Program-made: the position numbers and the translations under genes | The notes under the pieces: model-generated | Told to the model about the DNA's origin: nothing | What the model saw: only the letters and a program-made list of their open reading frames with translations | The model's database searches: none | In this document: piece by piece, positions 52,641 through 63,919 of the stretch | Layout of the letters: each line of letters starts with the position of its first letter | How positions within the stretch are numbered: the stretch's first letter is position 1 | DNA from: Cristatella mucedo | Lineage: Eukaryota > Bryozoa > Phylactolaemata > Cristatellidae | DNA: 64,000 nt | Reading direction: 5' to 3' | NCBI GenBank assembly: GCA_009760855.2 | Contig: WPIO01000012.1 | Span: 2,514,001-2,578,000, forward strand

Positions 52641-53682
52641 ACTATTACTAATTTACGCCCGTGAAAAATATCTGGAAATTCCAGTGTTGCATTGCAAATA
52701 GAGTCAGAGAGTCCGCTCGCCTAGCTTATGGGCCCGGCCTACTTTCGGGCAAGGATTCCAACTCACGACCTGGGTTTTAAAGTGTATATCTTCAGTTAAA
52801 GTGCTCGCGCCTTACCTTTACTCTCTTTCTTTAATTTTCTACTTTGTTGCAAGCAAGATATTTGCTTTGCTTTGACAGCACCAAGCTCTCGGGCTATTTA
52901 GTCTCTTCTTGCTGTAGCGTCTGCCGTGTGCGTCTGAGAGTTTCGGCAGTGTGAACCTGAGTTTCTTCCTCAGTTCCTCGCTTTTCTCATAGTTATCTGC
53001 GACAGTTAGTTACGCAGAGTTTCAGCTCGCTTTGCTCTCTTTTGTTCTGGAAACATTGCCAAGAAAGACTTGCCCTGTACAATGGCGGGCGGAAGCCACA
53101 GATTTAAAAAGAAAATTGGTAGTTCTTTGAAGCTCTGCGAGCTACCGTTGTCTAGCTCACAGCTTTTCATAGGACTCTACAGTTAGACACTGACATGCAA
53201 AACTATAGAGGCTAATTTGTGGATACTTGGGGACAAGTTACTGGAAGTTGTGTTTACATATATGGTTAAATATTGATGATTAAAATACTGCTTGTCATTA
53301 TTTCATAATTCGATGCACAATTCACCATTCAGTTTCACGTACAAGAGTGCACGTCGTAGCTACATTTTAGTAAATTATCTCCGTGTAGTTTTTGACAGGA
53401 CAGTCCTTATTCCTGTACTGTCTTCGAAGTAATATAAATATCACAAAGAGTAACACATAGCGTGACGTCAGTGACTCGTGGTTTCGGGCTTGCATTTAAA
53501 AATTATTGTTGGCGGTGTGGGCCCCCCAAGAGACCTGTACCGGTGGTAAATTTATCGGGTTTCCAGATTCCGATAAGGTAGACGTGGCCGTGAGCAATTT
53601 TCTTGTTTTCAGCGCTTCAGAATAGTAAGCTTGTCAGATGCCGCGAGCGTCAAGTGTCGTTGGACGAGGTCGGAGCAAGCAC
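52641..53682. other. No recognised gene
   Basis: Near 52735-52790 a minus-strand ggtcgtgagttggaatcctt resembles a box B, possibly a decayed tRNA-derived element. The rest is unassigned. Confidence 0.35.
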
Positions 53683-54012
53683 GTAAATAATAATAATAAC
53701 AATAATAATAATAATGCACTTGATAAAGTGCCCACAGAGAACTTAATCTCTTTCTAGGCGCTTTGCATTTGCTGCAAAGAGAAATGCAATTGAATGGTAA
53801 GTGAAATCATGCTTGAAAAACAAACAAAATGAATAATATGGTTAGGGTGACATGCACAGGGTCAGCATGCAAATGTGGTTAGTGGCAGCATGCACAGTGT
53901 CAGCACGCATAAGCACATGAAGGACGAATCACAGGGATTCACTAGATGCTGTCCTAAATAGGTGTGTTTTTAAGTTCCTTTTAAATGTGGTCAGGTCAGG
54001 GGATGTTCTGAC
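53683..54012 (-). mobile_element. LINE family B 3' end
   Basis: (aat)n at 53686-53716, then cacttgataaagtgccca, ctttctaggcgctttgcat, gacatgcacagggtcagc, cagcacgcataagcacatg, aataggtgtgtttttaagtt and tctgacga. It is very similar to the same region at 44440-44760 and so recent. 5'-truncated to ~330 nt. Confidence 0.85.
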
Positions 54013-54412
54013 GAAAAGACCTCAACCTCGGGTTTCTGGGCAGCAGTAGCAGCAGCAGCTACAAGCGTAACGTCGCTGTTATATCCTATAAGTGCTCAGA
54101 GTCAGGCAGGTAATTTCCTGGCATTTCTTGAACTTGACGCTCGCTCATTGGCACGCGCCAGCGCCTTCAGTGGTCGGTCGTGCCGAAGAACGGACGAATG
54201 GACGGCGAGAGTCTTCCTAGTGGTTCGACTCAATTCCTGCAGCTAGTTTCCACTCCCGCGCTACCGCTGCCTCACATTGGCTCGCCTGAAAAGCAGGAAA
54301 GAGATCACCGCGCTCCGCTCGGTACGGCGGTTTCGCTAGCGCTCCCTCCGCACGTACCGTCGAGCTCGCGGTCCGGCTCGAAGCTCGGCGCGTGAGCAGG
54401 CCAGGCTGCGAA
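54013..54412. other. CpG-rich flank of the GA array
   Basis: GC-rich from ~54120. A 71-codon + frame at 54180-54395 is unassigned. Confidence 0.3.
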
Positions 54413-54417
54413 CCCGC

Positions 54418-54455
<38 letters not shown>

Positions 54456-54511
54456 GGAGAGACAGAGAGACACAGAGAGACAGAGAGACAGAGAGACAGA
54501 GACAGAGAGAC

Positions 54512-54550
<39 letters not shown>

Positions 54551-54650
54551 GAGACAGAGAGAGACAGAGAGAGACAGAGAAAGAGAGAGAGAGAGACACA
54601 CAGAGAGAGAGAGACACAGAGAGAGAGAGACACACAGAGAGAGAGAGATA

Positions 54651-54704
<54 letters not shown>

Positions 54705-54712
54705 GAGAGAGA
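54413..54712. repeat. 300-bp (GA)n / (GAGACA)n array
   Basis: Purine-only strand with agagacag, gagacaca and (ga)n blocks. Frames across it on both strands are artefacts of the repeat. Confidence 0.97.
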
Positions 54713-55299
54713 CCGATCACCGAGCAGCCGGCGCTGCGATCCGCTTGCCGCCACGCTCGACGGCATTCGCTCGTCGTTTAAATCGAATCAGGGGCGGGCA
54801 AAGAGCTCGGCACCGTTTTCGGTCTCGGGCCGTCGGAAAGCGGTTCGGCTCGCTAGAGCGACACTGCAGCCGCTGCAGCGGAGATGAGGAGACGCGCTTC
54901 GTGGCACGCTCGGTCAACAGAGCCGCCTCGAGGTCGGCCGCTGCTTCGGCGTGGCCGGGCTTCCTTAGCTCGTAAGGACGCCCAGGGGACGCTTCCGCTC
55001 GCCGGGCCGGGTGGCCGTCGCTTCGGAGCCTCCTGGTGACCGAGCGCATTCTTCGTAGGCGGTCCCATTCTTCGGAGGCGGTCCCGGCGAGCTCGGCGAG
55101 GCTGGCAATCGATCGATGGCGGCGAGAGGAGTTGCCGATCGCCCGCACGCTTGATGCGCACTCGATTCGATGCTGAAACAATCCTGACATCGCTAGAGGC
55201 GCTGCAGTCTATAGGCCGCCATTGAGCTGGCGGCGTTGCCTGGCGCCCTTCCTTATCGCGCCCTTGCAACAGGCTGCGGGTTGCCAACGGTGGCGGCGG
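54713..55299. other. CpG-rich segment, no recognised gene
   Basis: High CpG. Overlapping 140-157-codon frames on the minus strand are mutually incompatible and lack domains. A short ggcggtcccattcttc duplication occurs near 55058-55085. Confidence 0.35.
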
Positions 55300-55371
55300 A
55301 GGCGGTGGAAGAGGAGAAGGTGGAAGAGCAGGAGAAGTTGAACGAGCTGGAAGAGCAAGAGGAGAAGAAGG

Positions 55372-55437
55372 AGCAGGAGCTGGAGGAGCAGGAGCTGGAG
55401 GAGCAGGAGCTGGAGGAGCAGGAGCTGGAGGAGCAGG
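55372..55437. repeat. 15-bp repeat encoding LEEQE on the + strand
   Basis: ggagctggaggagca repeated four times perfectly, embedded in a longer Glu-rich + frame (55236-55481, including VEEEKVEEQEKLNELEEQEE), and Ser/Cys-rich on the other strand. It could be a charged coiled-coil-like exon fragment or just a purine repeat. Confidence 0.88.
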
Positions 55438-55481
55438 CGGCCCAGTCAGTACAACTTGCCATCTGCTCGATAAGACGTTAG

Positions 55482-57298
55482 GCTGCTCACATAGTTTACA
55501 CTTGAAAGCAGCTGGAAGATGAAAATTTTTCTGAAATAAGCATTTACGGCCAGTTAGAAATATCTCAAACGCTTTTATGTAAGCGATGGTTGATCGGGGA
55601 GTAATGGGCTTCAGATCGCTAAAGCGGGCATTGCATCACTGTCGCTTCCCTATGATTGGCCTGTCCGATAAAAGTTCGATGGCAGACCCTTGAGAGTTCT
55701 GGCCAAGCACATGCAGCGCGATATGGGGCAGGCTGCTTTTATTCAATGTTTACCTATTTCGTGAAAATCCGCGTTCGTAAAGCGGACAAGAGCTCCCGAG
55801 AAAGTTCTATGAGCCGGTTTGGGAGGACCTCCCGAGGATGAAACGCCGAGAGTTTGCTTATCGCTGCAATACCTCGTTGTTAGAGCTTTATGTATTACTG
55901 CAGGTCCTAACTACAGATTCAGCTAGGGTCCCACTTTTGGGCGATTCAGAAAACTTTAATGCTTCCGATAGAATGCTCCAGACTTCTTAATAATTTATAA
56001 AAGTACATTTCGGCCTTGCGTCCGAGCTAAGCAAAAAAAAGAAACGTGCGCTAGGCACAGTGCTGGCGTGCCAGCGCCCTTCAGGCCACATATTTTTCGC
56101 AGCAGTAGTCCCCGTCCGACCTTTTTGGCGGACGGACTGACCAGACGGGTTACAGCTCCAGCAAGCTTTTGCCAAAACGCCGATACTCTTGCTTGGGCAG
56201 CTTGGCGCTCGCGATCCCCGGGCCGTTTCGCTCTCTGCTTGCTCCACCCTTACCGCCAAACAACGCATGCAAGCACGTAAGCGCCTTTTTTCTGAGCGTT
56301 CATGTATTCACAGCTGAGCGGAAGCGGCAGCCGTCCGAGAAACGAGAACGGACAGCAGCGTCGGACAGCCGCTGCTGCAGCGAGCGAGCGAGCTAGCGAG
56401 CAAGCAAGCGGCGCCCGCCGCCGTGCAGTGAACACCCGAGCGCCTTCCCGGCACGCTCTGAGCTCCAATGAGAGAAGACGTGGAGTCGCGGCCAAATCGG
56501 TGCGACGCGAAGCAGCGCGGCAAACGAGGGAAATGCCTCGCGGAAATGAGGAAAACCCGTTGGAAGAAAAAGTAGAGAGCAATAGCATAGCATTCAGCAG
56601 TCGAAGGCTGGCGTCTTTAGACACGATTGAGCTGCGGAAGCGCCGCAGCCGCAGGCGCCAGCGAGTGCCTCCGGTCACGTGCCTCCGGTCACGACGAGAC
56701 CGATCGCCTGCGGCCGCCTTGTCAATTATTGTTCGGTGCGAGAATCCGGAGGGGCGCGTTCGTGGGTCTCGGCGGCGGCAAACGCTCCGTTCGCAGGTCC
56801 GAGCAGCAGCGCGCTGCAGTTTGCAGCCTGACTGTTGGTTTCGCGAGGCCCAGCAGCTGACTCGGCTCGAGAAAGTATACCCGGCGCTACCGATACACCG
56901 TCCTTCCGACGGAGCTCGCCAAAGCTGCGGTCTCCACTTCGGGGTCCTCCACTTTGAGCTTAGATTGGGTCGGCGCCAGTGGCGCCGACGGGCGACTAAC
57001 GAAGGCTATACTTGTCGAAGCAGCTGGGGGGCGCCATGCCGAAGGCGGCGGCAGCGCCCAGATGCCCACAAAGGTGCCTGCGACAGGTGCTATTCCGACA
57101 GCCGCTGGATTTCCGGCAGCTAGTAAAACAGGAGGGACGAAGCCTCGGCTCGATCGGCGCATGGCCATTCGACCGCTCCGTCCGTGCGAGGCACCGACGC
57201 CGAGGCGGCGGCGGCGTCCCATCGCGCCAGCGCTTGAGATTAGCGGCGGCGTCGGCGTCAGCGCCTCGCTCGTCCTCAGCAGCGGCCGTCCCGATAGT
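55482..57298. other. No recognised gene; CpG-rich after 56060
   Basis: Includes a 273-codon + frame at 56302-57123 of Arg/Ser/Ala-rich, low-information composition and overlapping minus frames. None shows a domain. The last part should include the 3' UTR of the minus-strand gene at 57299-57916. Confidence 0.35.
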
Positions 57299-57916
57299 TC
57301 AGTAATTCCAGTCTTGGGCGTAGCGCGGCTGCCTCTCGAGCTCCGAGGCCTGCCCGTCCTGGAGCGGCGCGTCGCCGTAGCCGTAGGCGAACGGGTCGTC
57401 GGCCGGAATGCTCACCCGCTCCACGGGAGTCGTGATGTCGTTATAGTCCGGGTCCTGTATCGGCGTGACGCGATTGTTCTGCGCTTTGTGCGACGCCTTG
57501 GACATGGCAGCCGACAGGCCGAAGGCGCACAGGACGAGTGCGATCAGCAGGGGCACGCCGAGCAGTATCCCGACGGGCACCGCGATGTACAGGATGTTGG
57601 TCGGATCCGGCGGCATCGTGGCGCTAGTCGTCGGCGTCGTGCTGGAGCTGACGACGGTGCTGCTTGCAGCAACCGTCGTCCTCGCCCTCACGGTGAGCGC
57701 CTGCGCGTCGCCGACCAATGACGTCAGGATGACGGCAAGGGCGACGATGCTCGCTAAAATGGCGAGAGGCGCTCTGAGGAGAATTGAGCACGCTCACTGC
57801 GGTCCGTCTCCCTCGTTCGGGCGAGACAACTTTGCTTACGTGAAGACCAACGGCGACGGGGGGGGGGGGCTCGCGCGTAGCGTCGTACCTGCGTTCTGCC
57901 ATAGCTCGGCCGCCAT
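57299..57916 (-). CDS. Single-pass type I membrane protein, two coding exons
   Basis: Preferred join on the minus strand is 57902-57889 (14 nt: ATG GCA GAA CGC AG) to 57773-57299. The donor is AG/GTACGA, the acceptor ttctcctcag/A, and the intron is 115 bp. This gives 489 nt, 162 residues. MAERR plus a hydrophobic run (LAILASIVALAVIL) to GDAQA looks like a cleavable signal peptide. Residues 32-63 are Ser/Thr-rich (likely O-glycosylated stalk), and 65-91 a TM helix (ILYIAVPVGILLGVPLLIAL). A 70-residue cytosolic tail has HKAQNN, PDYNDITTP and YGYGD, with Tyr near the C-terminus (DWNY), suggesting sorting or kinase motifs. A second solution uses ATG at 57916 with the acceptor at 57753. I do not recognise a family. 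Confidence 0.55.
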
Positions 57917-57968
57917 TCGGTTCGTAATGGCTTCTCGCTGCTGTTCTCACCGTTTCTTCATCTGCTAC

Positions 57969-57998
57969 CGCTGCTGCTGCTGCTGCTGCTGCTGCTGC
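57969..57998. repeat. (CTG)n repeat; CAG on the strand of the minus gene
   Basis: About 10 CTG units. On the minus strand it is (CAG)n some 65 bp upstream of the predicted start codons of the 57299-57916 gene, so it would be 5' UTR or promoter-proximal. Confidence 0.93.
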
Positions 57999-58260
57999 AA
58001 GCCATCGGTTGGGCTGCTGCTGGAGTCACACGAGCGGCTCCGACGACGATCGTGCCGGGCGCCGACGGCGAGCTATCGATCGCCGCCGGCATCGGCGGAG
58101 ATCCAATCTTTTCGGAGCGCACGATGGTTCGGCCAAGGTTCATTGTTATCGCAGAAAGCTCGTCGTTCGTCTTCATGAAAAATTAACAAGACCCTCAACA
58201 TCGGACAATTGTCTCGCGGCAGTCGTAGCAACTGGCGCTCAATGTTTTGCAAGGAGAGAG

Positions 58261-59384
<1,124 letters not shown>

Positions 59385-59548
59385 CCCTGGTTTGGCTCAC
59401 AGGTTAAGGTGTTTGCCTTTATAGACCGAGGTCAAGGTGAATGCACTTGATGACCGAGATCGTGGTCTCACTCCCTGCCGCACATGCGAAACATCTAGAT
59501 AGAGATAAAGTTGTCTTGGGGTGTAATAAAAATAAATTCAATTTTTTT
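59385..59548 (+). mobile_element. SINE1, long subtype
   Basis: ctggtttggctcacaggtta, aggtgtttgcctttatagac, then an extra gaggtcaaggtgaatgcact between boxes, tgaccgagatcgtggtctca, gcgaaacatctagatagaga, aagttgtcttggggtgta, aaaataaattcaatt. The extra ~25 nt recur at 33831 and 37963, defining a subtype. Confidence 0.72.
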
Positions 59549-59654
59549 CTTTCTTTATACATGAAATCGCTTTACTCACTGCCTTTAGTCTAACTCGCAC
59601 AGCTTCAGAGCACAAAAGCGATAATTCGCTCGGACCGAGTGAAGGCTGTGAGGC

Positions 59655-61960
59655 ACAGGTTTGGTTTGATTAGGTTTGAAGCTTCTTTTTGAATGCCGTC
59701 AAATCAGAACTTGACGCGATGTCAGTCGATCTTGAGTTCCCAGCGTTTGGGAGAATAGTATCTCAGGACACGATCACCAAAGGATTTGAAGATAGTTTTG
59801 GCACAATCGAATAACCAGAGTAAGAAGAGAGTTCGGTGCTACGCGAGGCGTGGTGCGAAACTAATTATTGAGGAGCCTACTGGTGAGTTGTTGTGGTATT
59901 GCACCGGCAGGAGGACCTACAAATAGAGAATTACAGAAGTGTACTCTCGCTGTCACGAATGCGTGGACGACCAGCTTGACTGAGGTTTCCTTATCTAAAC
60001 AAGCCCAAATTCGTACAATGTTGTCTACATGAAAGTATTTTGATGTGATTGTGGAGCTGATGTTCACATCTAGCAAGAATTAATTTTGAAATAGGACACC
60101 CAGGTTGCGGGCAGAGGCGCCACAGTTCATTTTGAGATGTTCTGGTAGAGCCAATTTGGAGGGGTTTGCCTTCCAATTTCCGAGTAGAATTCGGTTTGTC
60201 CGTAATTAGTACGCTGGTCTTAGTTTCGCTTATTTTGAGAGAGTTTGCCGCCACTCAAGTGAGAATTTCAGCAACAGAAGCCAAACATGATCTTAGAGAG
60301 TTTGATCTACTGCAAGCCAGGGTGGGATCGGAGGGCAGGCACAGCTGTGTGTCGTCTGCATGCACACGAAAGCCAAGATTGTCGTTGGTGATTACATCGG
60401 CAGGAGGGAGGAATGGACCTAAGCAAGATCCCTGGGGCATGCCATACTTTACAGAGGCTCACCGACTGACTGACCGGTGAGCTGAAATTTACGCTCCAAG
60501 TTCTCCCATTGAGATAGGACCTAAACCATTGTAGCGCCGAACTTATAATGCCTAGGCTCGAGGAAGCAGGCGCTCAAAGGAGGATTTGGCGATCGGCGGT
60601 ATCAAAAGCTGTCGAGAGATAGAGAGATCCAGCAGAGCTGACAGAGAGACTCTATCAACGAGCATTCCTGAGACGGCCTTGTGAACTCGCAGTAGTGCAG
60701 ACTTAGAGGAGCGATGCGCCGAAAAAGCAGACCGGAACTTGCATGCTAACTTGAAGTATGGGTACAAGAGCTAAATGGTCCAGCACTACTCGTTACAAGG
60801 TCTTTGATAAAAACGGCAACAGGGAGACCTGTAGGAAGCTGTGCACATTACATTGGTCTATTGGCATTTTTATTATTACATTGGCAAATTATTAAGAACA
60901 GGACACAATAGCCTATTTAGAAAATGCTGCAGCTGAACTAGAGGCTAAGGCAACAGCTATCGTTTTAATTTATGTTAGGTAGCAGTGCATCTAGGCATCT
61001 GAGATGGAGAGCATTGTGTTTGTTTGAGTACTAGAGGGTTAGTGGTCTTCATAGGCTGGAAGACATACTTCGAGATGAAGGTATAAGCGGCAGGCCCCAG
61101 GTGGACATTGAGGAAGAGCGAGGAACGGAAGTAGAAGAGTCCAGGGTCACGTGTAGCCTTCGCGACTGACTCTTCTGATTTTGCCTATCTTGCTATCAAG
61201 GAAGCTAAAATAAAAGATCAGCTAGTTTGCCGCAAGTATCGCTGGGTATGGTGCTGAGCTGGCTACGGTTGAGGTGATGGCTGATAGTCAAAATCAGAAT
61301 TTTCAGATTTCGTGAATCTGAGATTGCATAATGTTCTCATCCGAGCTAGCCTTGGCCTTGGCTAAGAGGAATTGACTACGACCTGCAATAGTCCTCGCAT
61401 ATGCATTCAGTGGACATTCAGTCCTGAATTTGTACATGCTTTTTTAAGCTTTCGCTTAGCATTACTAGCTATTTTAAAATCTTCAGTAAACCATACAGCA
61501 TTACGTTTAGTGCTTACGTTATGCCAAGTCAGAGGAGCGAAATCATTTGAACCATTATCAAGTGATCGTGTTCAAGCAATCTGCTAGTGAGGCCGGATCA
61601 GCAAGAGGAATTATCGCAAATGGCAAGGAGGAGTCTTTTGTGAATAGCTTTACATCAAAGTTCTTAAGGTTTCGCAATTCGCAAAATTTTTTCATACATC
61701 AGGGAAAAATATAAACAACGGAGACATAGAGATCCGCGTGCGGTCAGATGTACAGAATTTATAATAGCAGAGTTGGCAGTGTACACTCGCCGAAGAATGA
61801 ATGATCAAGAGTGTGAAATTTGACTGAGTGGAGTTATGCACACTTGCCCTGGGTGAAAATGAATCGGCCAAAGAGCAAAACTCGGCTCATAGGGGTTCAA
61901 TTGGGTTATCGAAATGAATTTTGAAATCACCCAGTATGAGGACGCGAAGATTTCTGTAAA
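59655..61960 (-). mobile_element. LINE, long degraded copy (endonuclease to C-terminus)
   Basis: Minus-strand pieces, 5' to 3'. LRVLILGDFKIHFDNP at ~61950-61890 is the endonuclease GDFNIH block, and a diverged HTLDHSFF lies at ~61810. WFTEDFKIASNAKRKLKKA-like words lie at 61500-61430. KSALLRVHKAV and SALLDLS (RT block with LLDLSAAFD worn away) lie at 60700-60600. MPQGSCLGPFLP and FRVHADDTQLCL (HADD in place of YADD) lie at 60440-60330. The post-RT block NSLKISETKTSVLITDKPN is at 60250, and FCNSLFVGPPAGAIPQQL at 59920. Many frame breaks; no clean tail at the 3' side. Confidence 0.72.
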
Positions 61961-61984
61961 ACAATGTCATGGATGTGTATCCCC

Positions 61985-62595
61985 GTCACTAACTCCACAA
62001 AGCCTCGAAGGCTAAGTAGGTGTTAAGCAGGAGTTTTCTATCGCGAACTCAAAGCCTAAGCGGCTTTCGGTGCGCATGCGTTAGCTAACTGACCATCTCA
62101 CGAAACAAAGATAAAGTGAGAGACATCGCTGAGTTAGAAGGGCAGTCGAGGAAGTGAGCGGCATTGAAGTAGCGGCCCAGGACGGCTGGAAATGTGCCGC
62201 AGGCGGCAGCAGTAGAGCACGTCATTGGGTTAGAATTGTGGAAATGGTATCCACAGTCTAGGACCTGCAGAGCAAAAGCTCCTGTTGCCGACGGTCTTTG
62301 AGCAGAGGAATGGGTCAGCCAATTTATTGCCATGGAAGACCATGGCCAGAGGAGGCTGAAACTGGTGCAGCAATTCAACAAGGTATGAAGGAGCAAAGCC
62401 TTGGTAGGCCTTGTCGGTCAGGGTGATAACTTCACTCTGTATCCATAGATCAACTGGAATCCATTGCAGCTCCTTCTGCAAAGGAGACAAATGGCCAAAT
62501 CTCTGGTCCTTTTTAACAAGTCTTGCGACCATATTCACCACCAGCTGCAACGGCCAAGTAGCTTTTTTAGGTAGTCCAGCCGCTGGAAAGTCGAG
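61985..62595 (-). mobile_element. LINE family A 3' copy
   Basis: Minus strand: LVVNMVARLVKKDQRFGHLS, PLQKELQWIPVDLWIQSEVI, GFAPSYLVELLHQFQP, KTVGNRSFCSAGPRLW, then in another frame the end of the protein and the family A 3' UTR (gcgcaccgaaagccgctta). It retains a ~25-codon segment that the longer copy at 13360-16260 has lost. Two frame breaks seen. Confidence 0.8.
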
Positions 62596-62599
62596 AAAT

Positions 62600-62745
62600 A
62601 GTAATAATAGTACATTTGTTATAGCACCCTCAGATAACTCAGTCTCTGAACTTCACATTTGCCGTAAAGGAAGCACGATCGAATGGCTAGTGGTAGCATG
62701 TTCAATGAACAGGCATAATAGAGGTAACATGCACAGGGTCGGATT
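62600..62745 (-). mobile_element. LINE family B tail fragment
   Basis: tagtacatttgttatagcac, cctcagataactcagtctct, gccgtaaaggaagcacgatc, gaatggctagtggtagcatg, ggtaacatgcacagggtc. Belongs to the same subfamily as 12535-12665. It lies directly next to the family A copy. Confidence 0.65.
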
Positions 62746-63143
62746 GCTACTCTTGACATACAGTAAGCTCTCGAGGTCTTATTGCCTTGATTAGAAGTGC
62801 ACGAACAGGTATCGAAACACAAAAATAATTAGTGTGCAGGTGTATGATGAAGTCACTGCGACCAGTGTCCTCAATAATTACAACGTATATGCCATGATCA
62901 TCAATACTAGATGGATGCCAAGCTTTTAAGTCCATGTAGGGCGATGTCAAGGTGTTCAAAAGAACAACATGCGACTGTCAGAAGGTCAATCCAAGTGAAT
63001 GTTAAAGAGAAAATTGCAGCACTAGTCAATAGAACAACTATTAGTTCAAGCGAAATCGAGTCACTAATACTATCAGCAACTGAGCCTACATCGCAGTCTC
63101 AAAACTCTACAGCCGCACCCTACACGATATCGGTTTAAAGCAG
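62746..63143. other. No recognised feature
   Basis: About 400 bp; nothing recognised. Confidence 0.35.
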
Positions 63144-63168
63144 ATCAAACAAATCCTTAGGTTATCTG

Positions 63169-63222
<54 letters not shown>

Positions 63223-63243
63223 CAGATAACCTAAGGATTTGTT

Positions 63244-63247
<4 letters not shown>
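63144..63247. repeat. 29-bp perfect inverted repeat around a (TG)(TA) loop
   Basis: Left arm 63144-63172 (atcaaacaaatccttaggtt ... ctggtgt) is the exact reverse complement of the right arm 63219-63247 (acaccagataacctaagg ... gtttgat). The 46-nt spacer is gtgtgtgt followed by (at)n. The sequence can extrude as a cruciform. Confidence 0.95.

Positions 63248-63290
<43 letters not shown>
63248..63290. repeat. (AT)n microsatellite
   Basis: About 21 AT units between the inverted repeat and the 3' end of a minus-strand SINE1, possibly grown from its tail. Confidence 0.95.
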
Positions 63291-63295
<5 letters not shown>

Positions 63296-63416
63296 CATTT
63301 GTATAGCGCCCTTAGAGAAATTATTCTCTATTCAGGCGCTTCACCTATGCCACGGGGCTTAAGCCCACGACCTCGGCCAGACCTTGATCAGGGCAAGCAC
63401 CTTTGGCCCGGCTACG
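63291..63416 (-). mobile_element. SINE1 copy
   Basis: 3' end taattcatttgtatagcgcc, tattctctattcaggcgctt, box B-like gacctcgg reversed (cccacgacctcggccagacc), and a shortened box A end near 63410. Just downstream of MAT2B in the gene's orientation. Confidence 0.78.
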
Positions 63417-63567
63417 TATCAAGCAGCATCCACTTAAGAGCTTAAACAAGTCTTATGAGAGCAACCGTTACAAAATGCACTGCTTGATTGAAGAGTATAA
63501 AAATGCATCAATTCGCATTAGGATGTAATTGACATCAGAAGCTCAGCACAAGTCACGATGTCATAAG

Positions 63568-63825
63568 TCACAGGGCAAACGGTTGAAGACAGGACTTGAT
63601 CGCCGAGAGGAACGACGTGGTTGGTAAATTAATGCCGATATCAAGAAGCCGCTTGCAGTCGAGCTTTGCGTCGTACGGCCGCAGGGCAGCACCCGGGGCC
63701 GGTCCGTTCTCTGGCAGTATGTGACCGGTGGGTAAGCCGAAAACCTCGGCCATCGCGACCGCCATGTCATACTTGGTCATCATCTCTGGTCCACTACACT
63801 GGAATATACCACTCACGGTAGCAGC
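63568..63825 (-). CDS. MAT2B: MAT2B last coding exon (MAT II beta subunit)
   Basis: Regulatory beta subunit of methionine adenosyltransferase II, an NADP-binding RmlD/short-chain-dehydrogenase-fold protein that binds the catalytic MAT2A chain and tunes S-adenosylmethionine synthesis. The exon begins after ccgtttgcag at 63825 in phase 0 and encodes AATVSGIFQCSGPEMMTKYD, DMAVAMAEVFGLP, PYDAKLDCKRLLDIGINLP and LSAIKSCLQPFAL, then TGA (63570-63568). These correspond to the human GTFHWSG.E.MTKYE, AQLDCSKLE.LGIG and ESLWPF blocks. The protein stops just after the PF; the final ~10 residues typical of vertebrate MAT2B are absent. No AATAAA was spotted just downstream. Confidence 0.88.
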   Translation of the reverse strand, partial: AATVSGIFQCSGPEMMTKYDMAVAMAEVFGLPTGHILPENGPAPGAALRPYDAKLDCKRLLDIGINLPTTSFLSAIKSCLQPFAL

Positions 63826-63919
63826 CTGCAAACGGAAAACGAAACACAGCAATTGACCTAGAGTGCCTACTTATGCTTGAAGACGGTGATAGGGGTAGAA
63901 GATGGAGATAGGTATTCAC

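Noticed and set aside
54717-55287. Overlapping 144- and 157-codon minus-strand ORFs
   Set aside because: Mutually incompatible frames in CpG-rich DNA without recognisable domains.
56302-57123. 273-codon + strand ORF
   Set aside because: Arg/Ser/Ala-rich, with equally long frames on the other strand; long frames are expected by chance in GC-rich DNA. No domain or coherent splice structure seen.
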